Under the pieces are notes generated by a model. The model worked only from the letters and a program-made list of their open reading frames with translations. It made no database searches and had not been told where the DNA came from. A program made the position numbers and the translations under genes. 64,000 nt of DNA. Source: Zingiber officinale (lineage: Eukaryota; Streptophyta; Magnoliopsida; Zingiberales; Zingiberaceae). Location: positions 28,340,492 through 28,404,491 of the forward strand of contig NC_056004.1 in assembly GCF_018446385.1 (NCBI RefSeq), given 5' to 3'. Below, piece by piece: positions 21,961 to 33,616 of the stretch. Each line of letters starts with the position of its first letter. Within the stretch, counting starts at the first letter, position 1.

Positions 21961-23641
21961 TCACTTACCCAGTACGTCACTTTTTCCGCTTTCGGACAGG
22001 ATAAATAATTTTTTCATCTAAAGTTTTTCTTGGGAGGATAATGGCATTTATTCTCTATTTTTTTTTTTAAGTATTGAGATGAATTTGATAATAAAGTTTC
22101 AAGACTATGCAAATATAAATTATCGGATAATATCTTCCCTTGCTATTCAAAGAAGAAAAGATCCAATTTATTTTGATGGTCGATTATCTCTAAAATAGTC
22201 ACTTTAAATAATTGAATACCTCGAGTATATAAAAAAAATGAGAAATATTTATTTTATCTCTCACTTAATATATAAAAAAAAGGGCCAATAAACTACCCTA
22301 TTTAAAAAAATTAGATTTTGAACGCTCTTAGAAAGGACTTAATTGTGCTATAATAATATTAATAAGTACATGCTTAAATGGAGTCATTTGGTAGGCATGG
22401 AGAATGAATTTATAGTTACTTTTTTAGTATTTATTTCTAAAAATAAATAAATAAGATATTTTATTAAACAGTATATTAAGTCATTTTGGAACAAAGAATC
22501 CTAGTTTATATAATTTCCAACAATAAAAGTTTAATTGCACGATTAAAAAGATAGATCGATTTAAAAATAATCAAGGAATTGTATCATGGGACTTCACTCT
22601 TTTCAGTCATCTCATCTGCTTTCAGGAAGGAAGATAAATCTGTAAGAGAAATTGATATTTTATTTTTATTTTCTTATTTTCATTACGATCAAGCCACCAG
22701 GTTTCTCATTCTATTTGGTAAGATAATTGATAAATCCAGAAAATCTCTTGCGCACAATTAAATGATGGTAGCCTTTTGGACGGTTCATTGTGAGTATTTT
22801 TTTTATTTATTGGAAAATTTTCGTAACATTGGATCGATCATGTCGGAACTAGTACTTGAGTTTATTATTATTTTTTATTTGTTAAGATAATTAGAAAAAC
22901 ATAGAAATGAGAAAAAAAAGTAAAAAGATAAATCCTTAATAATATTTGTTAAATGTTTACAATATTTATAAATATATTATATCATCTGATCAGTATTGAT
23001 ATTTTTTAACTAACAAAATTTTACCGAATATATATGATCGTGTCTGATTTATGCAGAGATACGAGTACGGTAGAATGGTGATTGATTGATAGAAGATCTG
23101 TTTTTTTTTTAAGAAGAATTTTTCTTTTTTATCTGGTGGAGACGAGTCAATAAAATATTAGTGTCTAAAAATTAAAAAAAAAATTAATGAAAATTTTCCG
23201 ACGTTCAATTTAGTACAAGTCCGGACGAGTGGAAGAAAAATCGTAAGAACATCTGCGAGAGTAAAGTTACCAATATTCAAAGAACGTACCTTCACCACGA
23301 CGAGGCCCCCCCCTTTTATATATCATCTCACTTAGCCTCCATAATCATGACGTGGCAAAGTATGCTAGAGTTTATTAGGTAAATCGTAGTGTATAACTCA
23401 GGTGACGTGCAATAATCCTCCGAGGAATCTTCTCTTTACCCACATGTATACCTCTTTTACCATTTATAACGTCTATTATTGCTGAAGTTGTTAAAGGAAT
23501 ATGCTACTATAATTGGTCTGCTAATGGGAGACATGATGGTTCTCAAAGAAGCTTCTAGAAGAATATTTTTTTGACATATAGTTATTATTCTGACAAGTTG
23601 TTAGGATATTGTCTGTCAAGTATATCTCGGTCGGTCCTTAA
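21961..23641. other. AT-rich intergenic DNA
   Basis: Long A/T runs predominate, with no coding or repeat structure that I recognise. A gcc-rich patch with ttttatatat at about 23306-23325 could be a decayed promoter. The last bases, CTTAA (23637-23641), are the target duplication of element A. Confidence 0.5.
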
Positions 23642-25084
23642 TGTTAGGACCAAAAGTAGCTAGAGGGGGGGTGAATAGCTCGTCGCGTTCGCTCGGTGCG
23701 CTTCGTTGCTTGGCGTTGCTTGTTTCTTCTTGGATGTGCAGCGGAAAATACAGAAACAAATACAACCACGCTAACACTAGGATTTTACTTGGTATCCACC
23801 TCCAAAGGAGGTGACTAATCCAAGGATCCACACCACGCACACACCCTCCACTAAATAAACTCTCCTTTATGGTAACTACCAAAGGCGGAGAAGCCCTACA
23901 AGACTCAATACAAGAAGAGAGGGAAAGAGTACAAGAAATAGAAGCTTACAAGCTTACAATGAGTGCAAACCCTAACCCTAGTTTCTTCCTCTTGCAATGG
24001 ATCCGCCTCTTGACTTGGAAAACCTCCAAGATCCTTCAAGAACTGGCGATCACGTGCTTGTAGAGAGCTGTGGAGAGCTGGAAGAGTGAATCGGAGAAGT
24101 GATTTGAAGGAATCTCGCTGCGGCTTTATCGACGCCAGCGGTCGGATCCCGATCGATTCAAATGTTACGAATCGATCGGGAGGCTGGATCGATCCACGGA
24201 TCGATCCAGCGCCTATCGCGCGAATACGGCGGATCGATCCACGGATCGATCCGGCGCTTGTCGCGCCGAAGCGTCCCGATCGATCGGTCGATCGATCGGG
24301 ACCTGATCGATCCACGGATCGATCCGAGCTTTTGATTGGAAGAATGCGGATCGATCCACCGATCGATCCAGAGCTGGATCGATCCACGGATCGATCCGAC
24401 TGGATTTTGCCCAAAACCAAGTCCCAAACCTCCTAACCAACATCCGGTCAACCTTGACTGTTGGTACATCATGCCTAGCATCGGTCACTCCCTTGACCTG
24501 CCAGACTCCCACCAGTGTCGGTCAATCTTTGACTCACTTGGACTTTTACTCGTCGTGCAGTATCGGTCACTCCCTTGACCTACTTGGACTTCCCAACACC
24601 AGATGTCCGATCATCCTTGATCCATCTGGTTTTCCTTCCTTGCCAAGTATCCAGTCAATCCTTTGACCTACTTGGACTTCCCAACACCAGATGTCCGATC
24701 ATCCTTGATCCATCTGGATTTCCCTTGCCTGGCTTCACTCACCAGGACTTTCACCTAGCTTCACTCACTAGGGTTTCCATCTGCCTAGCTTCACTCACTA
24801 GGACTTTCACCTGGCTTCACTCACCAGGATTTCCTTCTGCCTAGCTTCACTCACTAGGAATTTCACCTAACTTCACTCACCAGGATTTCCTTCTGCCTAG
24901 CTTCACTCACTAGGACTTTCTTCTGCCTAACATTCCAGTTAGGACTTCCCAGTCAAGTATCCGGTCAACCTTGACCTACTTGACTCTTCTTCAATCAATA
25001 TCTTATTGTCAAACATCTAAACCCAAACCAACACTCAGCTTGGTTAACCAGGTCAACCTTGACCTGAGAGATGTTGCACCAACA
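23642..25084 (-). repeat. 3' LTR of element A
   Basis: It is 1443 bp, TGTTAGGACC...GCACCAACA. On the coding strand the order is: a minisatellite of GTGAGTGAAGC-type units (24725-24960 here as gcttcactcac); spaced GGTCAA/TTGACC phrases (24440-24720); a cluster of GGATCGATCC palindromes (24150-24402); a TATA-like GATAAAG (24124-24130); then the leader. It is 106 bp shorter than the other LTR, mainly through loss of palindrome units. Confidence 0.9.
24150..24402. repeat. GGATCGATCC palindrome cluster, element A 3' LTR
   Basis: Repeated GGATCGATCC pairs separated by AC or a few bases, plus a CCGATCGATCGG pair, form near-perfect palindromes of 22-28 bp. The lack of stops in every frame creates spurious open frames rich in Asp-Arg-Ser or Ile-Asp-Pro on both strands. 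Confidence 0.88.
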
Positions 25085-27452
25085 ATCTCCCCCTTTTTGA
25101 TGTTTGACAATACCACACTAACACTTACAATACCACATGTAAGTTAGGCTAATCCCATAGCCTCATTCTTCATGCCACTAGGTAATGAAAGCATAAGTTA
25201 AGCTCTTCATTCTCCCCCTAAGAGGGCAAACTCCCTCTAGGTAATGAAAGCCTAACTTACTCCCTTTCACAAGCCCTTTCATTCTCCCCCTATTGGCACA
25301 CATCAATCCCTTATTGATAAACCACATCGACCCATATTTGGACACATCAACCTATGCTCCAATTTTGGGCACACTTCAACAACTCCATTTGTTGAAGACT
25401 CTCCCCCTGAAGAGTTACTCATCGTTCTTCACAACATCACTCGTTGTGATCAACACGATACTGAAGGTCTCATACCCTTCATTATCCTTACCCCTACATT
25501 CTCCCCCAATGTAGGTAAATGCCCATCCTTGAGCATTATCCTTTGAAACCTCTGAACAAATGAGGATATCCACTCCCCATTTTCAACCCATGCTCAACCT
25601 TGAGCATATTCTTAACAGAAGGTTAACCACCTTCCAAGGTTCATGAAAAATAGTTTTTCATGTCTTTAAAGAGTACCTCCCCCTAAAGACATGGTGGTAA
25701 CTTCTGTCATTGCACCAACAATGACTTGGAATCCCTAAAACTTTAGGAAACCCAAATTTAGAAGTTTTTGAGGTTCAAATATTCAAAATTTGAAACAAAT
25801 TCAACCTAAACTTCAATGAAGTCTTCCTTTACCATTCCATCCTTGTTTTCAACACGAAAACACCCTTTTTATGTATACAAATGTATTTTAAGGGTTTGGA
25901 ATGGTTACCTAGACTAAAATAGGTTCAAAGTGCTGAAATCAGGCTTTCCCAGCCAAAATCAGCAACTTGGATCGATTGGAGTTGGGTTCCAATCGATTGA
26001 ACCTTTCTGAATCGATCCACTGATCGATTCAGACTACCTGGATCGATCGGCTGATCGATCCAGCGAGCTACTGCTCGCGAGATTTGCCTTCTGAATCAAT
26101 CCATGGATCGATTCAGGCACTCCAATCGATCCATGGATCGATCGGAGCTCTGATAGTTGCTGAAATTCCATTTCAGTCAACTTCAGAAACCCCTAGAAAA
26201 TTCTACAAAAATCCAAAAATTATGAAATTTTGTGTAGACATTGTTTAGGGCATATATTATCAAGGAAAAATAGTTTTCTATGAAAATACATCATATTTTC
26301 AAAGATTGACACAAACTTGAAAACTTGCAAAAACTTTAGTGTTTTCTTCAAGTTTGTGTCTAACTATTCAATGGTGATTACTATCAAAAGATAGCCTTCG
26401 CCAAGGTTTTCCAAAAACATTTTAAAAACATTTTCAAAACCAATATCCCATCATGTTCCTTGGGCATAATGCACATGACTTGTACATTAGCTTTCCCAAT
26501 GATGGGAAAACACATAACTATGTGTTTTGATGAACCTAAAACTCAAAAGAATGCACTAAATCAACATTTTGAGTTTTGTTCATCTTCCTAACATCTCACT
26601 TGTATCTAATGTGCACTAAAACACATACATGTCATCTTATAATCCTTGTGAGATGTAAGATTTTGGTTTTGCCCTATTCTAGGGATCATGCATATCTATC
26701 TAGGCATTTCAAAGATATTAGACATCCACCTAGGATGTCACTTGTTAATAAGTGTTGTTAAATGCCATTTATCCTTAACTACAAGAAATTAAACTAATGC
26801 ATGATAATGTTATGACATACATCAAAAGGAAATAATTTTCAAAAGAAAATATCCTATAACTACATGATGTATGAATGTCATGACATGGTATTTTGTATTT
26901 TTCATAATAAGTCATGAATGCAAAAGTAGACATGATGTCATGGCATATGATGGGCAAACAATCATGGCAAGATTTAGCATAAATAAAATATACCTAGATT
27001 AACTATCTAAGTATCCTTAAAACCTTAGCTAAACTTACAACTTAAACCTAGATTGCCCTTAAGTGCGTCAAGAAAACGCCAAAACCTAAATTGGCATTTC
27101 TAATTCCCTTGATTAATTTATGCCAATTGAAATTAAGCATATTCCTCAAATGTTGGCATATTTCATTTTTCCACAAGAGTAGCACTTCAACATAAGACTT
27201 CAATTTCCTTTAATTTTCTAAGAACATACCAAAATCCCAACTTGGTAGCTCTTATGAACTTCCCAATATGTGCCTTTTAAGATTAAAATCAAATTTTCAC
27301 CACTAGGCACATTTTACTCTTTCAAGGAGTAAATACTAGTTCCATTTCATTTTCAAAGGTTAACAAAAACCTTGAAAATGCTCCTTGAGTGTCAATTTCC
27401 TCAAAGTTGGGTTAACTACCCTTCTAATCGGAGTTGACACTCTCTAACCCCT
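25085..27452 (-). mobile_element. Non-coding internal region of element A
   Basis: It is AT-rich and has no credible open frame on either strand, and it is homologous to 44705-46824 of element C in the opposite orientation (shared phrases such as catgatgtatg and the 26000-26150 GATCGATC palindromes, matching 45850-46030). Conservation of a non-coding stretch of about 2 kb between two copies suggests it moves with the family, perhaps for RNA packaging. In autonomous SIRE relatives this space holds pol. Confidence 0.7.
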
Positions 27453-28840
27453 CTATGGAGTAGAGAAGATGCTCCTAGGAACCCAACACCTATTGGTGCT
27501 CCTTGAATGCTCTAGGTACTCACTAGGGATAACTTCCCTAGATACCTTCCTAGTGACCTTGTTGGGCTTCTTAGAAGCCTTGGTCACATTTTCTAGGTCA
27601 ACCCTAGGGATAGCCTCCCTTGTGACCTTGTTAGTGACTTTCTTAGACTTCTTAGAAGTCTTAGTCACTTTGGTTGCAAAAATACTCTTAGGGATGACTT
27701 CCCTAGTATTCTTGATTTGACCACTAGACCTAGGGTTTGTTCCATAACTATATGGAACCCTATGATAACTAGACACATCCTTCTTAGCCTTTGGTTTGTA
27801 TCCCAAACCTCTATGGCTATTTGATGGCTTTGATTTTCCTAGCCCTAGGTTTTGCTCATTTTGCCCTTTTAGGATATTTTCCATCCTTTTTAGGGTCTTT
27901 TCCATTTTGTCAAGTCTTGACCTCAAGACTTGATTTTCTATCATTAAGTCCTTAGATTTTGGTTTTTCATTAAGTCCATGAGCATTTTGGTTTCTAGGCT
28001 TGTATCTAAAATCCTTAGAGTTATTGCCTAGATTTTTACCTACATTCCTAACCTTAGGTGTAGTAGTCTTAGCATGTAGGGCCACATACTTTTCCTTAAA
28101 GCCCTCATGCTTTCTATTCTTATGGTAAATTGCATTAAAATGATAAAAGTTAGAACTATCATGCTTTTTACCATAATGTAAAGGAGTAGGCTCAATAAAA
28201 GATACCTTCTTCTTTTCCTTGGAGGCTCCCCCTCAATCCTAGAGGTGGAGGCTTCATCATCTTGAATGTGAAACAAGGAGTATGCTCCCTCCTTGTTCCC
28301 TTCGTTGCATTCCCTTGAGGATGAAGCTTCTTGAATTTCCTCTTCTTCGGAGGTTGAGCATCTCTCAACCTCGGAGTCCTCCTCTTGGTCTTGCTCCAAT
28401 GAGTCGCCCTCTTTGGATTCCTCTTGATCTTGTGCAGTGGAGGGGATCTCTTCATGAAGCTTGGCCAATTTGCTCCATAATTCCCTTGCATCTTCAAATT
28501 CTCCAATTTTGCAAAGGATGGTGCTTGGCAATAGATTGACCAAAAGCTTGGTCACTTTGTCATTGGCCTCGCACCTTTGGACTTGCTCCGGGCTCCATTT
28601 GCTTTTCTTTAGAGCTTTGCCCTTGGAATTTGTTGGAGCTTCGAAGCCTTCCGTAAGAGCAAACCATTGCTCTATCTCCATCATAAGAAAGTTTTCGATT
28701 CTTGATTTCCAAGAATCGAAGCTCGTGGAGGTGTATGGTGGAGCCACCCTCGTGTCAAATCCAAGTCCATCCTGGAATTGCATCTTGAAGTTGAGCTTGA
28801 TAAAGTCTTGAACTTGAAGAATTTGCTCCAACTTCTTCAC
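27453..28840 (-). pseudogene. Copia gag of element A, frameshifted, knuckle lost
   Basis: The N-terminal part (28840 to about 28210) starts with a helical leader, then QFQDGLGFDTRVAPPYTSTSFDSW, MMEIEQWFALTEGF and the KELW-like block EDARELWSKLAKLHEE, ending in acidic, serine-rich sequence. The second part (28085-27453) continues in another frame as KTTTPKVRNVGKNLG and a coiled-coil-like block (ENQVLRSRLDKMEKTLKRME). Compared with element C, the segment carrying two CCHC zinc knuckles is missing between them, at about 28200-28220. Gag from this copy would be unlikely to bind RNA normally. Confidence 0.85.
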
Positions 28841-28901
28841 CCTCTAGCTTTTCTTGTTACGCTTGACCCTTCCGGCGATGATTCCGGTGAAGAGCGGCCT
28901 C

Positions 28902-28913
28902 GCTCTGATACCA
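28902..28913 (-). other. Primer binding site (tRNA-iMet) of element A
   Basis: The minus strand reads TGGTATCAGAGC two bases inside the 5' LTR, which begins at 28916. Confidence 0.88.
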
Positions 28914-28915
28914 CT

Positions 28916-30464
28916 TGTTAGGACCAAAAGTAGCTAGAGGGGGGGTGAATAGCTCGTCGCGTTCGCTCGGTGCTTGGCGTTGCTTGGCGTTGCTTGTTTC
29001 TTCTTGGATGTGCAGCGGAAAATACAGAAACAAATACAACCACGCTAACACTAGGATTTTACTTGGTATCCACCTCCAAAGGAGGTGACTAATCCAAGGA
29101 TCCACACCACGCACACACCCTCCACTAAATAAACTCTCCTTTATGGTAACTACCAAAGGCGGAGAAGCCCTACAAGACTCAATACAAGAAGAGAGGGAAA
29201 GAGTACAAGAAATAGAAGCTTACAAGCTTACAATGAGTGCAAACCCTAACCCTAGTTTCTTCCTCTTGCAATGGATCCGCCTCTTGACTTGGAAAACCTC
29301 CAAGATCCTTCAAGAACTGGCGATCACGTGCTTGTAGAGAGCTGTGGAGATGCTGGCGAAGAGCTGAAGTGAATCGGAGAAGTGATTTGAAGGAATCGAG
29401 CGCTTGCGGCCTTTATCGACGCCAACGGTCGGATCCCGATCGATTCAAATGTTCTGAATCGATCGGGGAGGCTTTGGATCGATCCACGGATCGATCCAGA
29501 GCGCCTCTGTGCTCTGGAAATAGCGTCTGGATCGATCCACGGATCGATCCAGCGCTTGTCGCGCGAAGCAGCATCGTCCCGATCGATCGGCTGATCGATC
29601 GGGACCTCTGGATCGATCCACGGATCGATCCAGAAGCTTTCTGTTCGCTGGGAAGAATCTGGATCGATCCACTGATCGATCCAGAAGCTTTCTGTTCGCT
29701 GGGAAGAATCTGGATCGATCCACTGATCGATCCAGAGCCTGGATCGATCCACGGATCGATCCAGCACTTGGTTTTTGCCCAAAACCAAGTCCCAAACCTC
29801 CCTAACCAACATCCGGTCAACCTTGACCTGTTGGTACATCATGCCTAGCATCTGGTCACTCCTTTGACCTGCCAGGACTCCCCACCAAGTGTCCGGTCAA
29901 TCCCTTTGACTCACTTGGACTTTTACTCGTCGTGCCAAGTATCCGGTCACTCCCTTGACCTACTTGGACTTCCCAACACCAGATGTCCGATCATCCTTGA
30001 TCCATCTGGTTTTCCTTCCTTGCCAAGTATCCAGTCAATCCTTTGACCTACTTGGACTTCCCAACACCAGATGTCCGATCATCCTTGATCCATCTGGATT
30101 TCCCTTGCCTGGCTTCACTCACCAGGACTTTCACCTAGCTTCACTCACTAGGGTTTCCATCTGCCTAGCTTCACTCACTAGGACTTTCACCTGACTTCAC
30201 TCACCAGGATTTCCTTCTGCCTAGCTTCACTCACTAGGACTTTCACCTAGCTTCACTCACCAGGATTTCCTTCTGCCTAGCTTCACTCACTAGGACTTTC
30301 TTCTGCCTAACATTCCAGTTAGGACTTCCCAGTCAAGTATCCGGTCAACCTTGACCTACTTGACTCTTCTTCAATCAATATCTTATTGTCAAACATCTAA
30401 ACACAAACTAACACTCAGCTTGGTTAACCAGGTCAACCTTGACCTGAGGGATGTTGCACCAACA
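28916..30464 (-). repeat. 5' LTR of element A
   Basis: It is 1549 bp, the same architecture as the partner LTR. Palindrome cluster 29428-29768: GGATCGATCC pairs at 29476-29497, 29529-29550, 29610-29631, 29661-29682, 29712-29733 and 29741-29762, plus a CGATCGATCGG pair at 29580-29603. A TATA-like GATAAAG (29411-29417) lies about 10 bp away. TTGACC phrases and the GCTTCACTCAC minisatellite follow toward 30320. Confidence 0.9.
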
Positions 30465-30685
30465 CTTAAGACCGCCCGTCTTTGCTGAACTGCTCGATTA
30501 CATTATTTATGGTCGACTCGGTATTGTACTGCATGTATCTTAGCTGGCCAATAAGGTCAGCTGCCTTTATATCTGTCTCGGCATTAAGCTGCTTAGTCAT
30601 GCTCTGCACACCATTGAAATATTCATTTGGAGAATAATAATATGATGTCTTGGCCCTATTAGAAATCTGTTTGAGAAATGATATG
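30465..30685 (-). pseudogene. Unrecognised coding-like fragment between two insertions
   Basis: Reading leftward from about 30683, a frame stays open for about 68 codons (SYYYSPNEYFNGV, KQLNAETDIKAADLIGQLR) and ends with TAA inside the CTTAA duplication of element A. On the right it is cut by the copia at 30686; across that insertion the frame stays open about 10 more codons (34486-34515) to a stop. The residue mix looks protein-like. I do not recognise the family; an old transposon protein is a reasonable alternative. Confidence 0.35.
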
Positions 30686-31542
30686 TGTTAGGACCGTTGG
30701 CGGTCGGCTAGCCCCTGCACAAATAAAAATAAAAATATCTTCCTCAATTTATAACTTAAACAAACACTTGCAACATTAACATTAAAAAGAATAAAGAAAC
30801 CAAAAAGACAGAGGCACGGAAGTTTTTATTTGATTACAACCAGGGAGGTTGTTAATCTAAGGAAGTATAGCACACTAATATATCCTTCAGGTGGAGAAGC
30901 CTCTTTATAGCAATGATCGCACAAAATGAAGAAGCTAAATGAAAACTAGAAGCGTACAAGTGTTGTTTCTCAAAATGCTTGTTGTATTTAGCTTCTTGGA
31001 CCAAGGCTGTATTTATAGCTTTGGTCGAGGCGCCTGGAAGAGTTCCAGATACCTGGAGGGGGATAAAATTTTATCCCCTTCACAATGAATCGCGGTGAAA
31101 CACAATCCAGATAAAACTCCTTTCCGGGCGCTCGGAAGGGTTCCGGGCGCCCAGAGTCCGGGTCTTCCGCTCTGGCTCAGCTTGCTTAGGTCCGGGGTCT
31201 TCTGCTCTAGCTTCACTCGCTTTGGTGATTTCGACCATCCGGAATAGGGCTCACTCGAACCCAACTTACAACCTTCTCCTCGGGTAAGCTTCCGCTCCGG
31301 CTTCTCGTCTCTCGGAAACGCCGCGCGCCTCCTTTTCTTCGACCCGCGTACTCTTAGCAACACCTCGTCTCTCAGACGCACCGAGCTCGTCGACTCTCTC
31401 CCGTGCCGTCCTTTTCGCTAGCTGTGTCTTTTGCTCGACTCCCTGTGCTCCTAAGTTCCTGCACACTTAGACACAAGCTTAAACACGACAGAATTTAACT
31501 TAACTTGTTTGATCACATCAAAACAACCTTGGAGTACCAACA
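30686..31542 (-). repeat. 3' LTR of short gag-only copia
   Basis: It is 857 bp, TGTTAGGACC...TACCAACA. The minus-strand TATA box (ATAAATAC, 31008-31015) lies between ACCAAGGCT and AGCTTTGGT arms. A GGCGCC/GGGCGC dyad stretch (31026-31160) lies directly upstream on the coding strand. Confidence 0.88.
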
Positions 31543-32309
31543 ATCTCCACCTTTTTGATGTGAACAAGCCAAATTAAGTTAAGGTAAACCAACATAAAAT
31601 AAAAGTAATAATTTTGCAATTAAAGTGCAAAAAAGTGAAATTTGAAATTACTATCTTTCCTTAGACTTAATCTTCCCTTCTCTCCCTTTGATCACATAAA
31701 AAAATGGGGTAAAAAAATCTAAGGGTTAAATTTTTCAAAAAAAATAGAAAACTCTAAAACTTTTGAAAATTATTTTGATAACACTTAAAATAATTTTAGA
31801 AAAAAATTTCTAAGTAAAACAAAGTTTGATAAAAAAATATCAATATTTTTCTACGTTCGTAAAAACTAATTTTATAGAAATAATTTTTAAAAAAGTAAAG
31901 CTGATACTTAAAAAAAACTTAAAAGTTCTAAGTTTAAAAAGATTTAAAAAAATGAGTAACTATTTAAAGTTTTTTTTAATTATAATTAAATATTTTATCA
32001 GTTAGCCAATTAAACATTTTATTTCGTTAATTGACTTCCAGACTCTGGCGATGCCCTATGCCTTCTTGGTTATTGGATTATCAATCACTTTTAGACAAAA
32101 CTTCATAATAAAATCAAATATTTAATGTACTTTCTGAAAGCCCTAAGTCTAATTAAACTTTAATTTAGACAAGTCTTTGGAACTCAATATAGATTCCTTC
32201 CAACTAGGTTAACTAGAAATTTCTTTGGTATATATTTCTGAGAAATTTTTCTAATTTATCCTTTGTGGTAATAAAAATACCAATTTAGACCATTAAATTT
32301 TTTACTACT

Positions 32310-33560
32310 TGTATTATATGAGCATGCATGATTTTTCAAGTTCTTTATTTCTTTTTACAAAATATTATTTTCCAATTTTACTTTGTCAAATTCTTCTAAT
32401 GGACAAGATTTAGCTAAGATTAATTTCAACTCTTTATTTTCTTTTTCAAATTTGCAACAATCTTTAGTTAATAATTTAATACATTTAAATAACTTATGAG
32501 GTGGAAGAGATCATACTTGACTTACCTTGTCAATCTCATTGTTTGTAGCTCCTCCTGAACTGTTGCTTTCTTCTGTTGACGCCCCCCCTTCATCGATGCT
32601 CTCGATGCTTATTTCGGATGAGCTTTCTTCGTGTTCGTCTTCTTGATGACTTACCATCAACGTAAGTCTGGAAAAGACTTCGACCTCTGATTCAAACGAC
32701 GTTTTTCTTGTCTTTGTCCTTCTTGTTGATCTTTAACTTAGGGCAGTTGTCTTTAACATGCCCTTCTTCATTACAGTGGTAGCATCTGATCGTTCTTCTC
32801 TTTCTATCCCACGGATGGTTAGATTTTCTAGATTTAAGTAACTTTTTAAAACATCTTACCATCATTACCATTTCATCATCGTCGAGAGAGGACTCTAAAC
32901 TTTGTTCGTCTATCTTTGCCTTAAGGGCAATGTCGTGCTTCGGCTCCTTCTTTGTATCTGTACATCTCGATTCATGGACTTCAAAGGTTAAAAATAATTC
33001 TTCTAAGGTAACAGATTCTAAATCCTTAGAGATATAGTAGACATCTACTAATGATTTCCATTTTGTATTTTTAGGGAATGCATTAAGAGCGTATCTTAGC
33101 GAATCTCGGTTGCTTATCTTTTCTCCGAGATTCGAAAGTCCAGTGATGAACTCCTTGATCCTTGAGTGAAGGTGTGCAATTGTTTCGTTTTCTTATAATC
33201 GAAGGTTGCTGATCTGGTTACGAAGTAAGTCTCGTCTTGCAAGTTTCGCCTCTGAAGTTCCTTCGTGAAGTTCCAGGAATTTTTCCCAGAGCTCCTTAAC
33301 AGACCCGTAAGCTCCGATCCGGTTAACTTCTTGTGGCGGGAGGACGCTCAGTAGATGAAACTCTGCTTTGCCGTTTGCCACGAAGTCTGCTTGTTCCTTC
33401 TTCGTCCATTGATACTTTTGCTTGCTTTCGAGCGCTTCAAAATCGAATTCCATTATTAATAATAAATCGAAGTATATTTTGAAAAATACCTCCATTCTCT
33501 TTTTCTAGCTCGCCAACTCCCCCTCGAACTTTGGTGGATAAATGCTTGGTCCAACCATCT
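32310..33560 (-). pseudogene. Copia gag of the short element, with stops
   Basis: The best open part is 33495-33193 (MEFDFEALESKQKYQWTKKE, NRIGAYGSVKELWEKFLELH, LARRDLLRNQ), followed by a stop and then further gag sequence. The zinc knuckle CYHCNEEGHVKDNC (about 32745-32790) keeps all four ligands, unlike its relative at 14690-15993. The tail after about 32700 has several stops and frameshifts. Confidence 0.82.
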
Positions 33561-33616
33561 CATGTGCTTCGTTCGGCGATTAGTCCTCTTGAAGTGAACC
33601 TTGTTGTGAAACCACT

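Larger units (their letters stand above)
23642..30464 (-). mobile_element. SIRE-like copia element A, gag-only, non-autonomous
   Basis: This is a complete insertion with target duplication CTTAA (23637-23641 and 30465-30469). The minus-strand layout is 5' LTR 28916-30464, tRNA-iMet PBS 28902-28913, gag remnant 28840-27453, about 2.4 kb of non-coding internal sequence, a polypurine tract (aaaaagggggagat, 25085-25098) and 3' LTR 23642-25084. No protease, integrase or RT remains. Element C (41248-48394) is a related gag-only copy, so loss of pol looks ancestral to a non-autonomous lineage and not a private accident. Confidence 0.92.

Noticed and set aside
24086..24578. Open frames on both strands rich in Asp-Arg-Ser, Ile-Asp-Pro or Gly-Ser-Ile-Arg repeats (also at 29324-29851, 42044-42512 and 47499-48032)
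   Set aside because: They are by-products of GATCGATC palindromes, which contain no stop in any frame; they lie in LTRs and appear in several frames and both strands at once.
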